From Sarcocystis neurona (Eukaryota > Apicomplexa > Conoidasida > Eucoccidiorida > Sarcocystidae): a DNA stretch of 64,000 nucleotides. Shown here one piece after another: positions 1 through 24,800 of this stretch (the first letter of the stretch is position 1; the number at the start of each line of letters is the position of its first letter). Below the pieces are notes generated by a model. The model ran no database searches, was not told the DNA's origin, and saw nothing but the letters and a program-made list of their open reading frames with translations. Position numbers and translations under genes: made by a program. Where the stretch lies: contig KL647312.1 in NCBI GenBank assembly GCA_000727475.1, forward strand, positions 372,001 through 436,000, in the 5' to 3' direction.

Positions 1-1
1 G

Positions 2-3000
2 GTGGAGTTGTCGACGACCGTCATACGCTGGGTAGATGACTCGGAAAACCGCATGTGTATGCGCGACATATTGATAGTTTGACACTGCTGAAGAGCTCCT
101 TTGAAGAACTTGTTGAGATTTCGTCTTCTGCTTTGTCGTGCCTGCGCTGCGCGATGATGGATTACATTTACGACGCTGCATTGTCGCGGTTTCTACACTT
201 GTACTTTTCTCACACCTCAGAGCAGAAAACTTCTTCAGGAAGCGCCTCAAACAACCACTCCGATACACGTATGCGAAGTCGCCTACCCATTCACATATGT
301 GTAGATATCTACGTGTGTGTACAGTATGGTTGCGCGTTGTTAGCGTCGTGAGCACAGCGCTGTTTACCACGTCGGTATGACCGGCGTGTCCTGGTGACGC
401 GCGTGGCATCTGCTGTTTTAGAATGAAGACATTACATGCGTGTACATATAGAGGTGCGTCCAGTGTACCTATCTCTAGATGTTTTGCTACGAAAAAGTGC
501 CTGTTTGTCATGTTGAGGCCGTTCAGTAGTGTCCCTCTGTGTTGTTTATTCCCCGTTGTCATGTGGGACATTGTTATGCGTTTGTTCGCACCTTGGTTCC
601 TTCCTAATGCACGCAGGTACTTCGTCTGGCGCGTTCTCTGGCTGACCATTCTGCGGCCGCTGGTGGTGGTAATCTCCTTCATTCTGATTCTCCTTCTCGG
701 CTTCTACTGCGTCAAGGGCTATTATTACGCTATAGGGTGAGTGACCGCCGCGTGTCTCTGGCCCTGCACAGACATTCCGGTTCTGGTCTACACGCATTCG
801 TGCTTGAGAAGAATCTAGACTGTGTAACTAAGGTGCCCCTTCTAGTGGCCGGTACGGCTGGGGAGTCCGTGGGTCACTTGCGTAATGAAGTTAGTATGGA
901 GGGATGGGGGAGGGGGGGGAGCCGCTGTGTTCCTACCGTGTGCACATCTAGGAGGTCGGTCGCTGTAACAGTAGCGGCGGCAATTAACTCTTCTAACTTC
1001 GTCAGAACAGAATCGTTGCTGAACAGATGGCACCTTGATGCCTTTCCGCATACGCTACTGCTGGGGAGTCGGGAGGATGGTAGCGTAGTCCTTGCGTGCG
1101 TTGTGGTTTGGGGATCGCGCGTTGAGGAGGTCATCGTCGCAAGCGTGCTGCAGGGTGGAGTTCTGATGCTATCGTTGTCTGATTTGGATTGGCGTGCGCA
1201 CTATTCAATTGAATTGTCCAAATTGTCACTACTGTTCTTCTTTGTGTATGTCCGACTATCTACGCATTGCACATACACGTATATTCTACGTTTGGTGTAT
1301 ATGTGTATATGGATGCACATTCGTAATTTCACGCGGCTCGACTGTGCGTATGTAGATTTGTAGCCTACAGAAATTCCAGTGACTCTCTGACGCAACCCTG
1401 TCTGGATCATTATCGTTTTGTGCGAGTTGCCACACTCAGGGCCTCCTCCCTCTCCCCGGATGATTCGTCCGCAGTGCTCCCGTACATAACAGCTGTGGAT
1501 GAGTTCCTACATGCGGCGGGAAAGGAACTACTTTCGTGGAACGGCCGCGTGCTGCGGGGGCTAGACCAGTTGTTGTCTGTTGTATTCACACCCGCGTCAG
1601 TTCTCGAGCGACAGCAACAAGACAGGCAACAGCTGCTCCTGGGGAAAAAGCAGCAAAACACTACAGACATGATGTCTGCAGCTGCTGGCCTTTTCGACCT
1701 TTTGCATAGAGTGCAACTTCTGTTGGGCGGCGGAACGTTTGAAGGCGTCCCTGCAAGTGTCCGACCGAGAGCAGGAGGTATGGAACTGTAAGAGCAACTG
1801 CTGCGTAAATCCAGCAAGCAATCACTGGTGCTGCTTCAGCGGATATAGCCGTTAACTGGGCTAGCGTTGCCTACGTCCAGCAGCGTAGGATTTTGTTTTT
1901 TCTGTACTGCGTAGATGGCGCAACCCAGCTTCTCGAATTGCGAGGAATTACTTACGGGATTTTTCCGAGAGATATACGAGTATCTGAATCGTGTTTCATA
2001 AACGTCTTTCTCCTGAGATATATGTGACTATATGAGTGATGTTACACACACTTTTTCCCCTGCTGGCCTCCGACCTGCTTAAGCGGTCAGAGAGGCGCAG
2101 GTGGTGAAGGACTGCGCTTCTACGACAAGCGCTTATATGCAAGCGGCGCACTGGAGCTCTGCGCGTCGAGATTAATCAGACAGGTCACTTGCGGCTGTGT
2201 GCCTGCCGCGGGAAGCAGGCGTGTCCCCTCTGTGTGTAGAAGTCTCTCTATGTATATGTACATTCACGTCTGCAGGCAGCGTGCCCTGCCTTGGAACATA
2301 CGTAGAGTGGAGAGCACCGGTGTACATGTATATGTATCTGTATGCATGTGGAAAAGTTTGCTACGGAGTGGGCAGTTCGGCAGAGTCACGGCTTTTGTTG
2401 ACGTTTTCGGGTGCACATCCGATGGCGCCGCGTACATGATACCACATAACCGAAGACGACGTTGCACGGTCCAGTGTACAATAGTAGTGTCGTCAACACG
2501 TTTTCTGAGAGATTTTCTTTTTCTCCAATATTTTTTCTTTTTACTTGTATGTTCGTCGTCGTCTTTTCGCCGAATACCACGAGAGTGTTCCGTATTGACT
2601 TCACCTGGATTTCACTTGGACGTCGTCTGTGCTCGGCAGCTGTGTTACGTAGGGCTTTGATATTTTCGTCTAGTGCCCTTATAATTTTTCCCCGTTGCCC
2701 CTCCCGCCAAATCGCAGAAGACAGTCCTCGGCGATGTTTTGAACGACGATGCAGGCCATATAATTTCGGTCCACAGCGTAGTTATTTAGGTTCGACCGTG
2801 TGTAGTAAGCGAGAGCCTCAACGCCTACTGCACTAGGTGAACCTGCCACCGTTTCCGTTTTCATCCCTTGCGACTGTAACAGCGCGGTATGGAACATGCG
2901 GGGGGTGAGAGAAGCGCAGCCCGAGCAGCCTTGCGAGAGAACGGGCGCAACTGATATTGGTACTTTACCGAAGGGTGTACGGTGTACCAGTTCGTCGTGC

Positions 3001-4483
3001 GCACACATAACAAAACTCCAATGCATGTGTCCTCGATATTGCTTGTTGATTACCACTGCAAACAAACTGTACGTTGACACGGACTACACGTGCACCAGTG
3101 GATCTCAACACGGGAGCGCAGATACAGTCTATCAAAAGGCAGAAAGACACCTTCCACTGTAGTCTTATCTCACCACGACGCGTCCCGTGAACTTACAGAC
3201 TCCCGACACCGAAAATTATTAACGGCACCACGACCATTAACGTTTTCGTCATTTCCGGTAAAGCAACTGTATATTTATGTGAGTGTGTCTATGTTGAGGC
3301 ACTTCGTTTCCGTCTATTTTCGTGTTTGTGTGTTTGTATGTATATATATATGTACGTGAGCACGCATTGAATTATGTCTGTATACTTGTGTGAGCGTGTA
3401 CATATATATATATATATAGATATAGATATATATATATGTATGCATGTCAAAACGTTTGGCGACGTCCGCATTCGGAATTGTTCGTGTTTTATTACGCATG
3501 GACAGCACGCAGGCCCCGGCCTACACTGCAGGGAAGCCCACAAAAATGTCTGTCTGCTTACCTTGTAAATGTGGCAGCGAGAATTCTAGTGGTGGTCGAA
3601 GTTGTGAGAATGCCGAATATATACGTCTACATATATATATATGCCACGCAATGGTATAGAAATTATAGCTACGTGACAGTGGAGCATAAGATGCCGATGT
3701 GTAAACGCATAGCTGTATCACACAGCACGCGTCACTTCCGCATACAAAGACGCTGATACATTTTTCCTCCCTAGACAAGCACAAGAAGACGCACACTCCT
3801 GTTGCCAGCGCCTTGTGCCACTGGAAACGACCACGGCACTGTCCTGTCTTCGACAGGAGCGGCTAAGAACGAATTCTATGGCTAGCCACCAGGTGTCATC
3901 CCGACGCTGTCAGGTGCTCTGCTCATGCGGCAGGCAGTATCACCGAAATGCGCATCTGAAGCGTGACTGTCGCACGTGTGGTTCTCTACTGGTTTGGAAA
4001 GCCGCTATGTAATATGCCTGCGCTGCGCAGGTGACCAACCCCTACTTCAGCCTTAACAGGGACACCAATCTTCATCGCAGTTTCTTGAAAAGGCGAGACT
4101 TACTCTGCTCCATTTCTAGAGCACTCAACAGTCAGCAAGTGTGCTTTAAAGTGCCACGCAAGTGGTTAGTACTCGACCTAAAATCTGCCCTGTATCAGGC
4201 AGTAGGCAAAGCCGTCTCAGAGTTGCGCGACTCTGACTATATGCAGCGAGCCCTACGCGCACGTACGTACCCTCCGGAAAGGTCGTGGGGCAGAAACGTT
4301 GTTGGCTTGGTAGTTTTGTGCTATTCACACGTCAATATATGAGCGCTTCTTGACGACCAATATGCATTGTGCTTGCTCACCACCAGTACGGCTCAACAAA
4401 ACATCTTCAGTGATGCACGGCAACTACGAACGGAAGAGCTGCTGCTCACGATGACTGTAGATGATCTGGCGGCCTACCACTAG
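2..4483 (+). CDS. Unrecognised membrane protein, 3' part (5' end outside window)
   Basis: I do not recognise this gene. Seven segments join in phase: 2-54, 221-268, 617-736, 1440-1787, 3775-3892, 4031-4266 and 4387-4483 (TAG). They total 1020 bases, exactly 340 codons including the stop. Each junction has GT..AG ends; good examples are the GTGAGT donor at 737, the GTAAGA donor at 1788 and the pyrimidine-rich acceptor ending at 3774. The third exon codes one strongly hydrophobic stretch (LRPLVVVISFILILLLGFY) preceded by a basic patch (FFRKRLKQ), as in a membrane anchor with the positive side cytoplasmic. The fourth exon is hydrophilic with Gln-rich stretches and predicted helices (LFDLLHRVQLLL). 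The protein ends TVDDLAAYH. The intron at 1788-3774 holds TA microsatellites; two short alternative exons inside it (2276-2319, 2883-2904) cannot be excluded. It runs convergently toward the protease gene. Confidence 0.55.
3399..3440. repeat. TA/GATA microsatellite in intron
   Basis: An alternating TA tract broken by TAGA units lies in the long intron of the first gene. The Tyr/Ile-rich ORFs seen across it in several frames come from the repeat and are not genes. Confidence 0.9.
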
Positions 4484-6133
4484 CAGAGACGCCGGTAACT
4501 TGTAAACAGAGGTTTGCAGTAATTGAATGGCGGTGCAAAACACTGTACCCTTTGTGCAGGGAACACGTTAGTACACAGTTGCTGGTAGGACGAGGGTTCG
4601 GTAAGTGACAAGCGGCATCAAAGGTGTATGCATGACGGTGAAGTCGCTGACTTCCGTTCGACGCGCGCGAAACTTTCGTGCACCAGTCAGTTAACAAGTG
4701 GCTGGGAGCTCGTTGAGAGCATATGGCATCTTAAAATGTTACCAGAAAGACGCACCCGTGTTGCCCACGTTGAACTACATACATTGAAAATTGTGTCTTT
4801 CCGTACACACTTCTCGAGCGGCAGTCGTTGGTCCTTCCGCCCACAAACGTACTACAGAAGGAAAAGTCTGCGATCACCGAAGTGAAAATGAACGCACACT
4901 ACACACCACAAAAAAAGCGCAGAAATACCATCAATGCGCAGCACACGCCACCGCGTACAGACGTAGGCCCCAAGGACTCTATATTAGCAGAAGTATTTTC
5001 ATGTTGAAATTTCCCGTAGCCCGAAAACGTTCCGACACTGCGCAGGTGACACGCTCCACACCTCTGCGTCTAAACCGCCGCGCTGCTGCCTGGGCCGGCA
5101 ACGACAGCGTCCACACCCCCCACGAGACGCTTTTTCATTGATATTACCTTGAGTATGACACAGCGACGTAGTTCTAAAACGTAGCATCAACGAACGGTGT
5201 CAAAAGTCCAGTTTCCCTGTTTTCACTCAGGGCTGCGAAAGGCCGCACACACTCTGTGCTGGCGATTGCTATTGAACAAGAAGAGAATCTGACTACTGCC
5301 CCGCCAGAACAGAGACACAAACTATATGCCACGTTAAACAGTGCACTCAAACCCGCAGTTACACACGTACGGCCGTGCAACCGATTCACACAACATCCAC
5401 TACCACACAACAACACCCATCTGTGCTCTCGAAGAAGTCTCACGCAGACAACGCAATCCTACCAACATTCCGCCCTCTTCACGTGTGCCGGTTTTTCAAA
5501 CGATTTGCTTCCGCAGACTGCTTTCACCCGCCTATGCTTTATACAAATACGAACAATGAATACTGAAGCGATTCTGCTACTGTGACACTCGCTTCTAGAA
5601 GCTAAGAAACTGGCAAACAGTAAATCCCTTCTGCCTCGTGTAAAACGTCATCACATCACGGCTGCCCTACAACGCCGCGATACGGCTCGGCGTCTCAGTT
5701 TCCCGTTCAAGAACGTTCTCGTCGGCTGCTGCTAAAAAGTTAGCTGGCTCCGCGGACGCCGCTACACGTTCTGCTGCTGGTGTTGTCTCAACTGCGTCAG
5801 CCTCACCAGCTGCCCCTCGCAACTGCGACTGAGAAGGATGGCGACTCATACGGAGACTATCCGTATTACCTGTGTATCCGCATTGTCTCTTTTTTCACCG
5901 CTGTCTCTACGCACGTCGTTCACGCTCATCAGAATCCCCCACATTGAAACCGCAGTCTCCCCCACAGAAAAACGACATCATCTGACGTTTCTCATTGCTT
6001 GAACGCTACACTGGTCTCCTCCGAAGTCGCACTCGCACACAGCCTGCCTTTGTCTTCTCTGCAGTGTCGCCCGCTTCACCACTAGCGTTTCGCTAACGTA
6101 AGTCTACTAACCCCTTCCTTACAACAGCTGCTT
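4484..6133. other. Convergent intergenic region
   Basis: This stretch lies between two stop codons that face each other, the first gene on + and the protease on -, so it should hold both 3' UTRs and polyadenylation sites. Several ORFs of 60-116 codons overlap on both strands, but none has good splice borders or a convincing composition. I see no gene in it. Confidence 0.6.
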
Positions 6134-18073
<11,940 letters not shown>

Positions 18074-18274
18074 TGCGGTGGAATAAAAGATATTGTCTAC
18101 GTGTCCGCTAAGGTGACAAGCAACAAACGGTAGGACTCTTTCGTGAAGATAGACGCGCTTGTAAACTCACTTGCTGTGAAATCGACTACTATGCTCAGGG
18201 CTTTTAACCATTATCGCAAATATGTCGAAATCGCTGGAAAGGCTGTCACCAGCTGCTAGGACACTTTTCAGAAA
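18074..18274. promoter_or_regulatory. Short divergent promoter region
   Basis: Only 201 bp separate the minus-strand protease ATG (18073) from the plus-strand ATG at 18275. Both 5' UTRs and promoter elements must therefore lie here or overlap the genes. I could not assign a defined motif. Unannotated upstream non-coding exons would enlarge the true distance. Confidence 0.45.
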
Positions 18275-19243
18275 ATGATGCAACCTTCCAACGCCGACGC
18301 TGCAGCAGCCGGGGGAAGTGCAGCAGAGCTCGTATCAACGGGAGAAAAAGAAGAGACGAGACGCGACAGTGCAGCTCCTCGAGTATACTCGGCGGGGAAG
18401 TGCAGTCGAGCGTCTACCACCCCCCAATCGGCGATAGAAACCGAGTAGTACTCGAGGGAGTGCAAACATCTCGTCACAGCAGCTGCTGCTGGCACGGAGC
18501 GGCGTGTTCCTGTATCACGCCACTTTATAAACCGTTAGACCAGCAGCTGCACGCTCGCTTTCAGCTCTATGTACACTCCGAGAACCATAAAAAGTAAAAG
18601 AAGACACAGCTCTATTGGGCGTGGGTGTCGCCTGCACCGGTACGCCCGTGTGGTTTCCAGCTGATGCCTATCCGCAGCGGCACCCGGCCAAAAACTAAAG
18701 CAGCTGCGTTTTCGTAACGCTCTATGATATTTGTCCACGCAGTGTCTTCGTCCTAAGGGCTTCATACCTCGGAAAAGTGCACTGTTTCAATATAAAAATG
18801 GATTCAAAGATGCGCTTACTGCTATAAGCAAGACGCGGCACCGGAAGGAAGTTGTAAAAAAAGCAGGCGACGACGATGCTCGGTTACACGCAGACGTCTT
18901 CCCCTCCGATAGAGAACACGGTGGCAGTGCCTAATCTCTAGGTGAAGAGCACTGACGGGTGGTGGTACAGCCCCCGCCTGAACAGTTCGTTAAAAAGAGA
19001 CGTCTGACAGTGTTCCACCGTTTTGGAGATGATGGGAAGTGCAACGAACGCTGCGGACTACCGGCTCTCCCTTGATGCCAACAGGAACAACTCTTTGAAG
19101 AGGTGCTAGCAGACGTTTTGCTGCCTGATACGAAGCAGCTAAGCGACAGCCGAAATCCTGTAGAGAGACTCAACCGACGATTCAACGAGTTTTGGCGGAA
19201 CCTGCTTCCGTTGCTGCTGCTGCTCGCCACGCGCATGCACTAA
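18275..19243 (+). CDS. Small unrecognised gene divergent from the protease
   Basis: I do not recognise the product. The start is ATG ATG at 18275. The first reading segment (18275-18445, MMQPSNADAAAAGG...) is Ala-rich then charged, and reaches TAG at 18446 inside a possible GTAGTA donor; GTATAC at 18383 is an alternative donor. A middle exon may begin after the acceptor ending near 18744 (FIPRKSALFQYKNGFKDAL). The 3' part is a frame from 18956 to TAA at 19241-19243, with a clearly protein-like end (EQLFEEVLADVLLPDTKQL ... NRRFNEFWRNLLPLLLLL) that suggests a helix and a hydrophobic C-terminus. This frame is broken once by TGA at 19073-19075. A 75-bp intron (donor GTGTTC, acceptor ending 19084) would remove it in frame. 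The internal exon structure is unsettled. Confidence 0.4.
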
Positions 19244-21668
19244 CGTGTGCCCTAGACTAGCGCGCCGAGAGTCGCAGCAGCAAGGAAGCCGCAGCATCCC
19301 GCTTTGTAGGCTCTTCACACAGGGCCACGGTTGCGGCGTAGGGGAACCGCTGCTGTTCCAGCAACACAGGAACGCAATACAAAGCGTCTTGCACATGCAG
19401 AGAGAATACACAGGAGCGCCATGGTCATAAAACGCGTTGAAAAGTATATGCGAGTGGTATGATCGTAACAAGCCGGCGCTTCTCCGCGACCCCTTTGCGT
19501 ATTGCCGATTGTGGGCCTTCTCCGGCCTCGACATACCCCTGCAGCTGGTACCGGAGTCGCCGTTGCAAAGCACCATTACTCTCCTATGCAACTGCCGGTC
19601 GCGATGCTGGTAACAGCTGCCGCGGCACAGCTGAATGGTTTAGGCGAAACCCATCTCTATACGCACGACTGTCTTGCTAACACCACACACACAGATACGA
19701 CGCGATCTCCTCATCTTCACGACTCATACATCTCGGTACGCATACGGACATTAACGGTGCAGTGTGTTTGTCCACAACTGTGTGTCTTCTAGTGTAAGGA
19801 TTAGAGTGGCCGGAAAATTTGACTGGTTTTGCCCCGCGAAGAACAACTGTTTTACTTTGTGCGGCCACCACCTTCAGCGGCAGCCGACCCAGCGCTGGCG
19901 CTCGCACGCAGCGCGAGCTGCGGGGCTCTCCCCGGGCGCGGGGAAGCGCTGCTGGTGTGGTCGCGTTTCTTCTGCTGATCATATGTGCTGACACCAGCAG
20001 TGAACTGTTCAGAAAGAGGTCTTTTTTCTAGCGTGCCGAAAAATTACGTCTCAGTGTAGTGATCTAGAGGGGAGGCACAAACGTCTCTCTGGAGTGCGGA
20101 GTTGAATGGCTCGCCACACGCAGCGACAGCAGTAGCATGCAGAGACTAGTACGCAACGTCAGCGAGTCCCACTCATTTTGTCGACCCAGTGTAAGCTGAA
20201 GAAAACTGCAGATAGCATCATTGCTCCACTGCGGGCGGGGAACGAGCAGCCCAAGGTGAACGGGCGAAGCAGACGCAACAGCAGTAGCCACACTAGCAAC
20301 AGAATGTGCTGGGCATTGTCGTGTCCACGTCGCATGTTCTGTAGATGAGGTATACTCGTCGGGGGACATGCGTGTAAGAGTGTGTATTCTTTTCAAACAC
20401 ACCTGTGTCGCACCTCCATACAACCATAGGGAATGCGAAAATGATTACAGCACCCTCGTGTGTGGTCTCGGTGCTGTAATGCTTGCGTATGTCACATACG
20501 TGATTTCAACTGTGTGGCGTCTCGTTCCGGCTGTCCGGGATGACGCAGTTCAAATCGCTTCGTGCACACTCCGCGTGTAGCATTTTTACCTACAGTGACG
20601 TTGCACCGGGTGTGCCGGCCCCAGCCGACCACGTGTAGATACCGTCAAGCCAAGAATAAGGCAGGACATTTCTCTCCCCACAAACAACACCGACATTTTA
20701 CTGGAGTGCCACCGGGCCGAAGATCCTCCTTTCTATATTCTTCTTGTGCGCCTAGTGTTTCTGGCTCGCTGTTACTGTGGTGTTGGGAGCGCTTTAGCGT
20801 TGTAGTTGCTGCTGACGCGAACGCTGCTGGTACATGGGTGCTCCGAAATGGCGCGTCCGGGCACACAGTATATTTTATGGTATTGCGGTTGCTCGTTGGA
20901 GCGGAGATGGGCGTAGGTGGTTTACGCGCCCGCGGAAGTCTCATTCGTCAGACACACAGTCAGAGCGTGCAACTCTCTCCTTGATAGGAGCCGCTGTGCA
21001 CATGTGTGGAGGTGTGCTGTCTTATTTTCCGTTGAGGACCACCAATTCCGTCGCAAGGCGACTTTACAGGGAGATCGGTGGGAGGGCAGAAGGATGCACT
21101 AGAGTGTGCGGAGTCCCCGCCTGCGTCTCAGCAGGACTTAGCATCGCCCCTATGCACACAGAAGCATGTGAGCTGCCGCAGCCGCTGCCATTATTGAGCC
21201 ACAGAGGATCCTGTCACGAGGGAAAGGAGGGGAAAACGCAAGAGATGAAATATATACCTATCGGGCTGTGAGGCTGTGCCTGTGCTGGCTGCGCGCCGCT
21301 CTGATGTCTACGAACATCGCCCACGTGCAACAATCGCCAAAGCCGATAACAACGCTCCATGCAAGTACAGTGGGTCCTGTGCTGTGTGCGGACCGTCCAC
21401 GTTTCTTCATACGTTCGAGTAACGACTGCATGGACTGATATTCACAATTCCGTACGCGGACGACTTTGGAGCCCCAGTAGAAGGTCACTAGACATACACG
21501 TACGTATATCCATCTACAAGTGGAGCGATATAGGCGTGCATCTACGTGCGCTGTTGTCTCTTCACACACCGTTGACACGCGTTATCCAGAGTGCAACGTC
21601 GCTTCCGGCACGCTGACTGCGGTGTATGAGGCCAGGCATTCGCTTCACGAGACTGCCGTCGAGACTAG
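19244..21668. other. No clear gene
   Basis: This holds overlapping ORFs of 60-150 codons on both strands, the longest being 20834-21271 (+). None shows recognisable domains or paired splice signals. It probably contains the 3' end of the small gene and the upstream region of the helical-repeat gene. Confidence 0.5.
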
Positions 21669-21818
21669 ATGGGTGAAAAAGAGGCGCTGGGGGAGAAGAC
21701 GGAGGATGAGACAGAGGCGATGAAGAACATGCACGCAAGTAGCGTAGAGGAGCTGATGGTGGCAGCCTACGTGCTGTCGAAAGCGATTGTCTACCAACCG
21801 GAATGCAGTAGCTTGTGA
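21669..21818 (+). CDS. Short charged ORF, possible first exon
   Basis: ATG at 21669 opens a 49-codon frame starting MGEKEALGEKTEDETEAM and continuing with a helix-like segment (VEELMVAAYVLSKAIVY); TGA is at 21816. The composition looks like protein. A weak donor (GTGAAC at 21815) would let it splice onward. It could be the N-terminal exon of the following gene, an upstream ORF, or an independent small gene. Confidence 0.3.
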   Translation: MGEKEALGEKTEDETEAMKNMHASSVEELMVAAYVLSKAIVYQPECSSL

Positions 21819-21876
21819 ACGAGAAAGGCATCTTCATTTCCTCCATCATGACTTCGAAGTCGAGACACTGAGCAAC

Positions 21877-24800
21877 ATGGAGCTTGTGGAAAAGGGCAGC
21901 TTCGAAGCAGTGCTCAGCTGCTGGAGAACCGCGTGCCCCGCAGCACGCGTCCCAGGCGCAGCATCGGGAGCTCCACACGTCGTTACTAATGCAAACGGTA
22001 TGTTCTTCAGGAGTCTGGGGAAGCAGCGAAAAACCTTGCACACAGAGTCCCGCACACCAGTCCCTTTGCAAAACACTGCGATTTCCTGTGTCCTTCGGCA
22101 AGGCACACCCAGGAAAAAAGCAGCGGGTGGTCTGTCAATAATGGCAGACTACTCGGCCTGTAATAACAGCTGCTTTTCCTCTATGTCCTATCGTTCTAAC
22201 CGCTGCGCCCACCGTTCCGCTTCTCCGTCCACACGGCCCGACTGGAGTTCCTCATCGCCTCCTCTTTCCATTTCGTCACCTTCTGTCTTGTTCTACGATG
22301 ACTACTTTTCCTCGTCACAATCGTCTACGTCCCACTCTCCTCCTCTTCTTTGGTTTTCCTTCCCGTTGGCGTTCCCACCTCTCTGGGGCCGCCGTTTAGA
22401 AGCGGAGCATGCTCTTCGTCGGCGTGACGGGATTCAAGCGGGCGCCCCTGCCAGTTGCAGCTCTTTGGTCTCGTCACGCCGGTGGTTACCGCCTCCTTCA
22501 GACGCGGGGACTGACCACTCAGACGACGCCAGAGATGCTGTCTCCGTCACAGTTTCTTCTCCAACACGTCGACGTGTAGGGCCGTCGGCTCAGGGTATTG
22601 GACCTTCCGCCGTGTGCGGCCGTACGGCTAGCAGTGAGGCGGTTCACGGCAGCCTGCATAAGCATCTCTTGCGTATAACATGTTACACTTGGTCTTCATG
22701 CTGTTCCAACTATCCAAGCTGGCGTGCTAAACGCCTCGGCAGCTTCTCGAAACCTCACTTATGCGGGCTGCAGCAACAGCGGTATTTCGAGCAGCAGCAG
22801 CAGCAGCATCCAGGGGAGCGTCCGCAGCCGTGGCTTCAACAACGGCAGTACGCAGACGAACGGCGGCAACGACAACGGCATCCATGGGAGGAGCAGCACC
22901 ATTGGCAGCAGCAGCAACGTCGGTGGTACACACCGCCTTCGCGTCGAAACTGGTCGAAGCAGCACAACAAAATTTTCACGCGTCGGCCCTTGACCGACAA
23001 TTTCGCACTGGGTCGTCTGCATCCCGAGCTCGAGTGGTTCAGGGAGCGTGCATCCCAGCCTGTCAGTTTGTTTATGGGATTTCCTGATTTGGAAAAGATA
23101 CACGTGCGTGGAGGTGCTTCATATATCAATGAAATGGATGCCGCGACGCTTTCGATAGTGCTCGCCGCCATCGGTTCGCAGGGACGCACAAGCGCTGCCT
23201 CTCCTGCGCACCTGCCCCAGCACAACTCCCCGCTCATTGAGCAACTGGGTTTCCGGGCTGCGACTCTCGCAGCGACCACACCAGACCCCACGCTCGCGTA
23301 CCTGTTCCGCGGCTGTGCGGCAGCAGGCGTGAGTGGCTGGGCGACCGTCTGCACTCTTGTGGGATACATCGATACGCGTTTGCCTCGCTTTTCTGTTCAT
23401 GACGTCCTGGTCGTTCTGCAAGGCATTCGCATGGCACGCGCGGGCAGCCTGCAGCACTTCGTCGATGACGCAGATGTAGAAAGGACACCGCTCTCCCCGG
23501 TGTACGTACACGTTCCCTTCGTTGACAGAGTGGTCCGACACCTTGAACTGCTCCTGCAGCATCGCGATGATGTGCTTCCCGTTGAATTATGTGCAGCTGC
23601 CACCCTTCTCGCCGGTCTCGGCTATGCTTCTGCCGCTCGCATGCAGTTTCTTAGTGGCCTTCTTGCGCAGGTGCCGCAGCAACAACTTGCTCTCACTCCT
23701 CCAGGAGCTTTAGCAGCAGCGATGGAAGTTTTCGCACGGCATCGCGCCGAACTCAATGTCGACTGTAGACACTTCTCACAGACGAACTGCCCTGCTTTAC
23801 CGCCTCTGCTGCGGGCGGCAGCAGCTCCGCCTGGCCTTGAGCCCTCCCGGACGCAGCTGACATTAATATTCCTCGTAGCACCTTTGCTGCACCGCCTGCA
23901 GACAGGAGCCGGTGCAGGGGGTGCCTCAGCAGCACGCAACGGCAGAAGAGCGAGCAGGAGCTGCAGAGCAGGCGGCGCCTCGCCCGCAGCAGCTGCTGGC
24001 GGGTCCACTGCAGCCGCTGCTCGCAGATCCCTCAGCGAGGCAGCGGCGACTGCGGCTGCTGCTGCAGCCGAGGAAAGAAGCGAAGTCAGAAGACGTGGCA
24101 GCCTTCTCCGCCATGCTGTTGGAATCTGCTTGGCCTGGTAAGGCGGGAGGGCTCCGCGATTGTCCAGGGCTCACGGCAGATTGCGAACAGTATGGATGCA
24201 AAGTCCCAAGCGTGCATTCCTCTGCATATCTCCGGGGAGATGAGATACACCCGCAGCAGCTGCGGATTAAGCAGCGTCCCCACACAAGGCGAGAGGACTG
24301 TAGTGTGTGTCGGCACTTTAGTTGTAGCTGATATTCGCGCGCGTCCGTCGGCTCCGCGGGTTCTGTAGAACAGCTGCAGATGTCCGTGCGTGCAAGCAAA
24401 CGACCGACACCTAGAGTTACTTGGTGCCTCTGGTGTGCAGTTATGCTTCACACTGCACGTGAACACCAGGGCAAGTAGTCGTGTGCATACCAATGTACAC
24501 ACATACTATCTATTTCTGACGACTTTTACATCCCTGGTGTATGTCTTACAGATGTGTAAACTTTTTGTGCTCGTGCTGCGCGAAGGCACACACGTGTGTA
24601 AGTTTGGGCACTGCTGGAGAGTGTGTAAAGCCGCCGCACCCCCGCTTCTGCAAAAAAAAACCGGATGTTAGAGATATCACTGTGAGGCGGACGTCGAAAA
24701 GTGGCGGAAAACTTGCATGACAAGATTTGTACAAAAGGTGGACACACATTTGGTTTGTTTATAATCAGGGCATACGAGCGACTCGAAGACCTGTCCGTGC

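Noticed and set aside
617..736. TMEM184/DUF300 (organic solute transporter alpha-like) identity for the first gene
   Set aside because: The hydrophobic exon loosely resembles one helix of that family, but the following exons are hydrophilic and lack the further membrane helices the family requires.
3289..3568. Tyr/Ile-rich ORFs on both strands
   Set aside because: They are translations of the TA microsatellite at 3399-3440 and appear in several frames at once.
21562..22101. 179-codon minus-strand ORF
   Set aside because: It is antisense to the start of the plus-strand helical-repeat gene, with shadow-like Ser/Pro/Leu composition and no splice support.
23912..24331. Separate ORF in frame +2 as the true end of the helical-repeat exon
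   Set aside because: Its phase does not fit the downstream exon and stops (TGA, TAA, TAG) lie just upstream in that frame; frame +1 joins cleanly.
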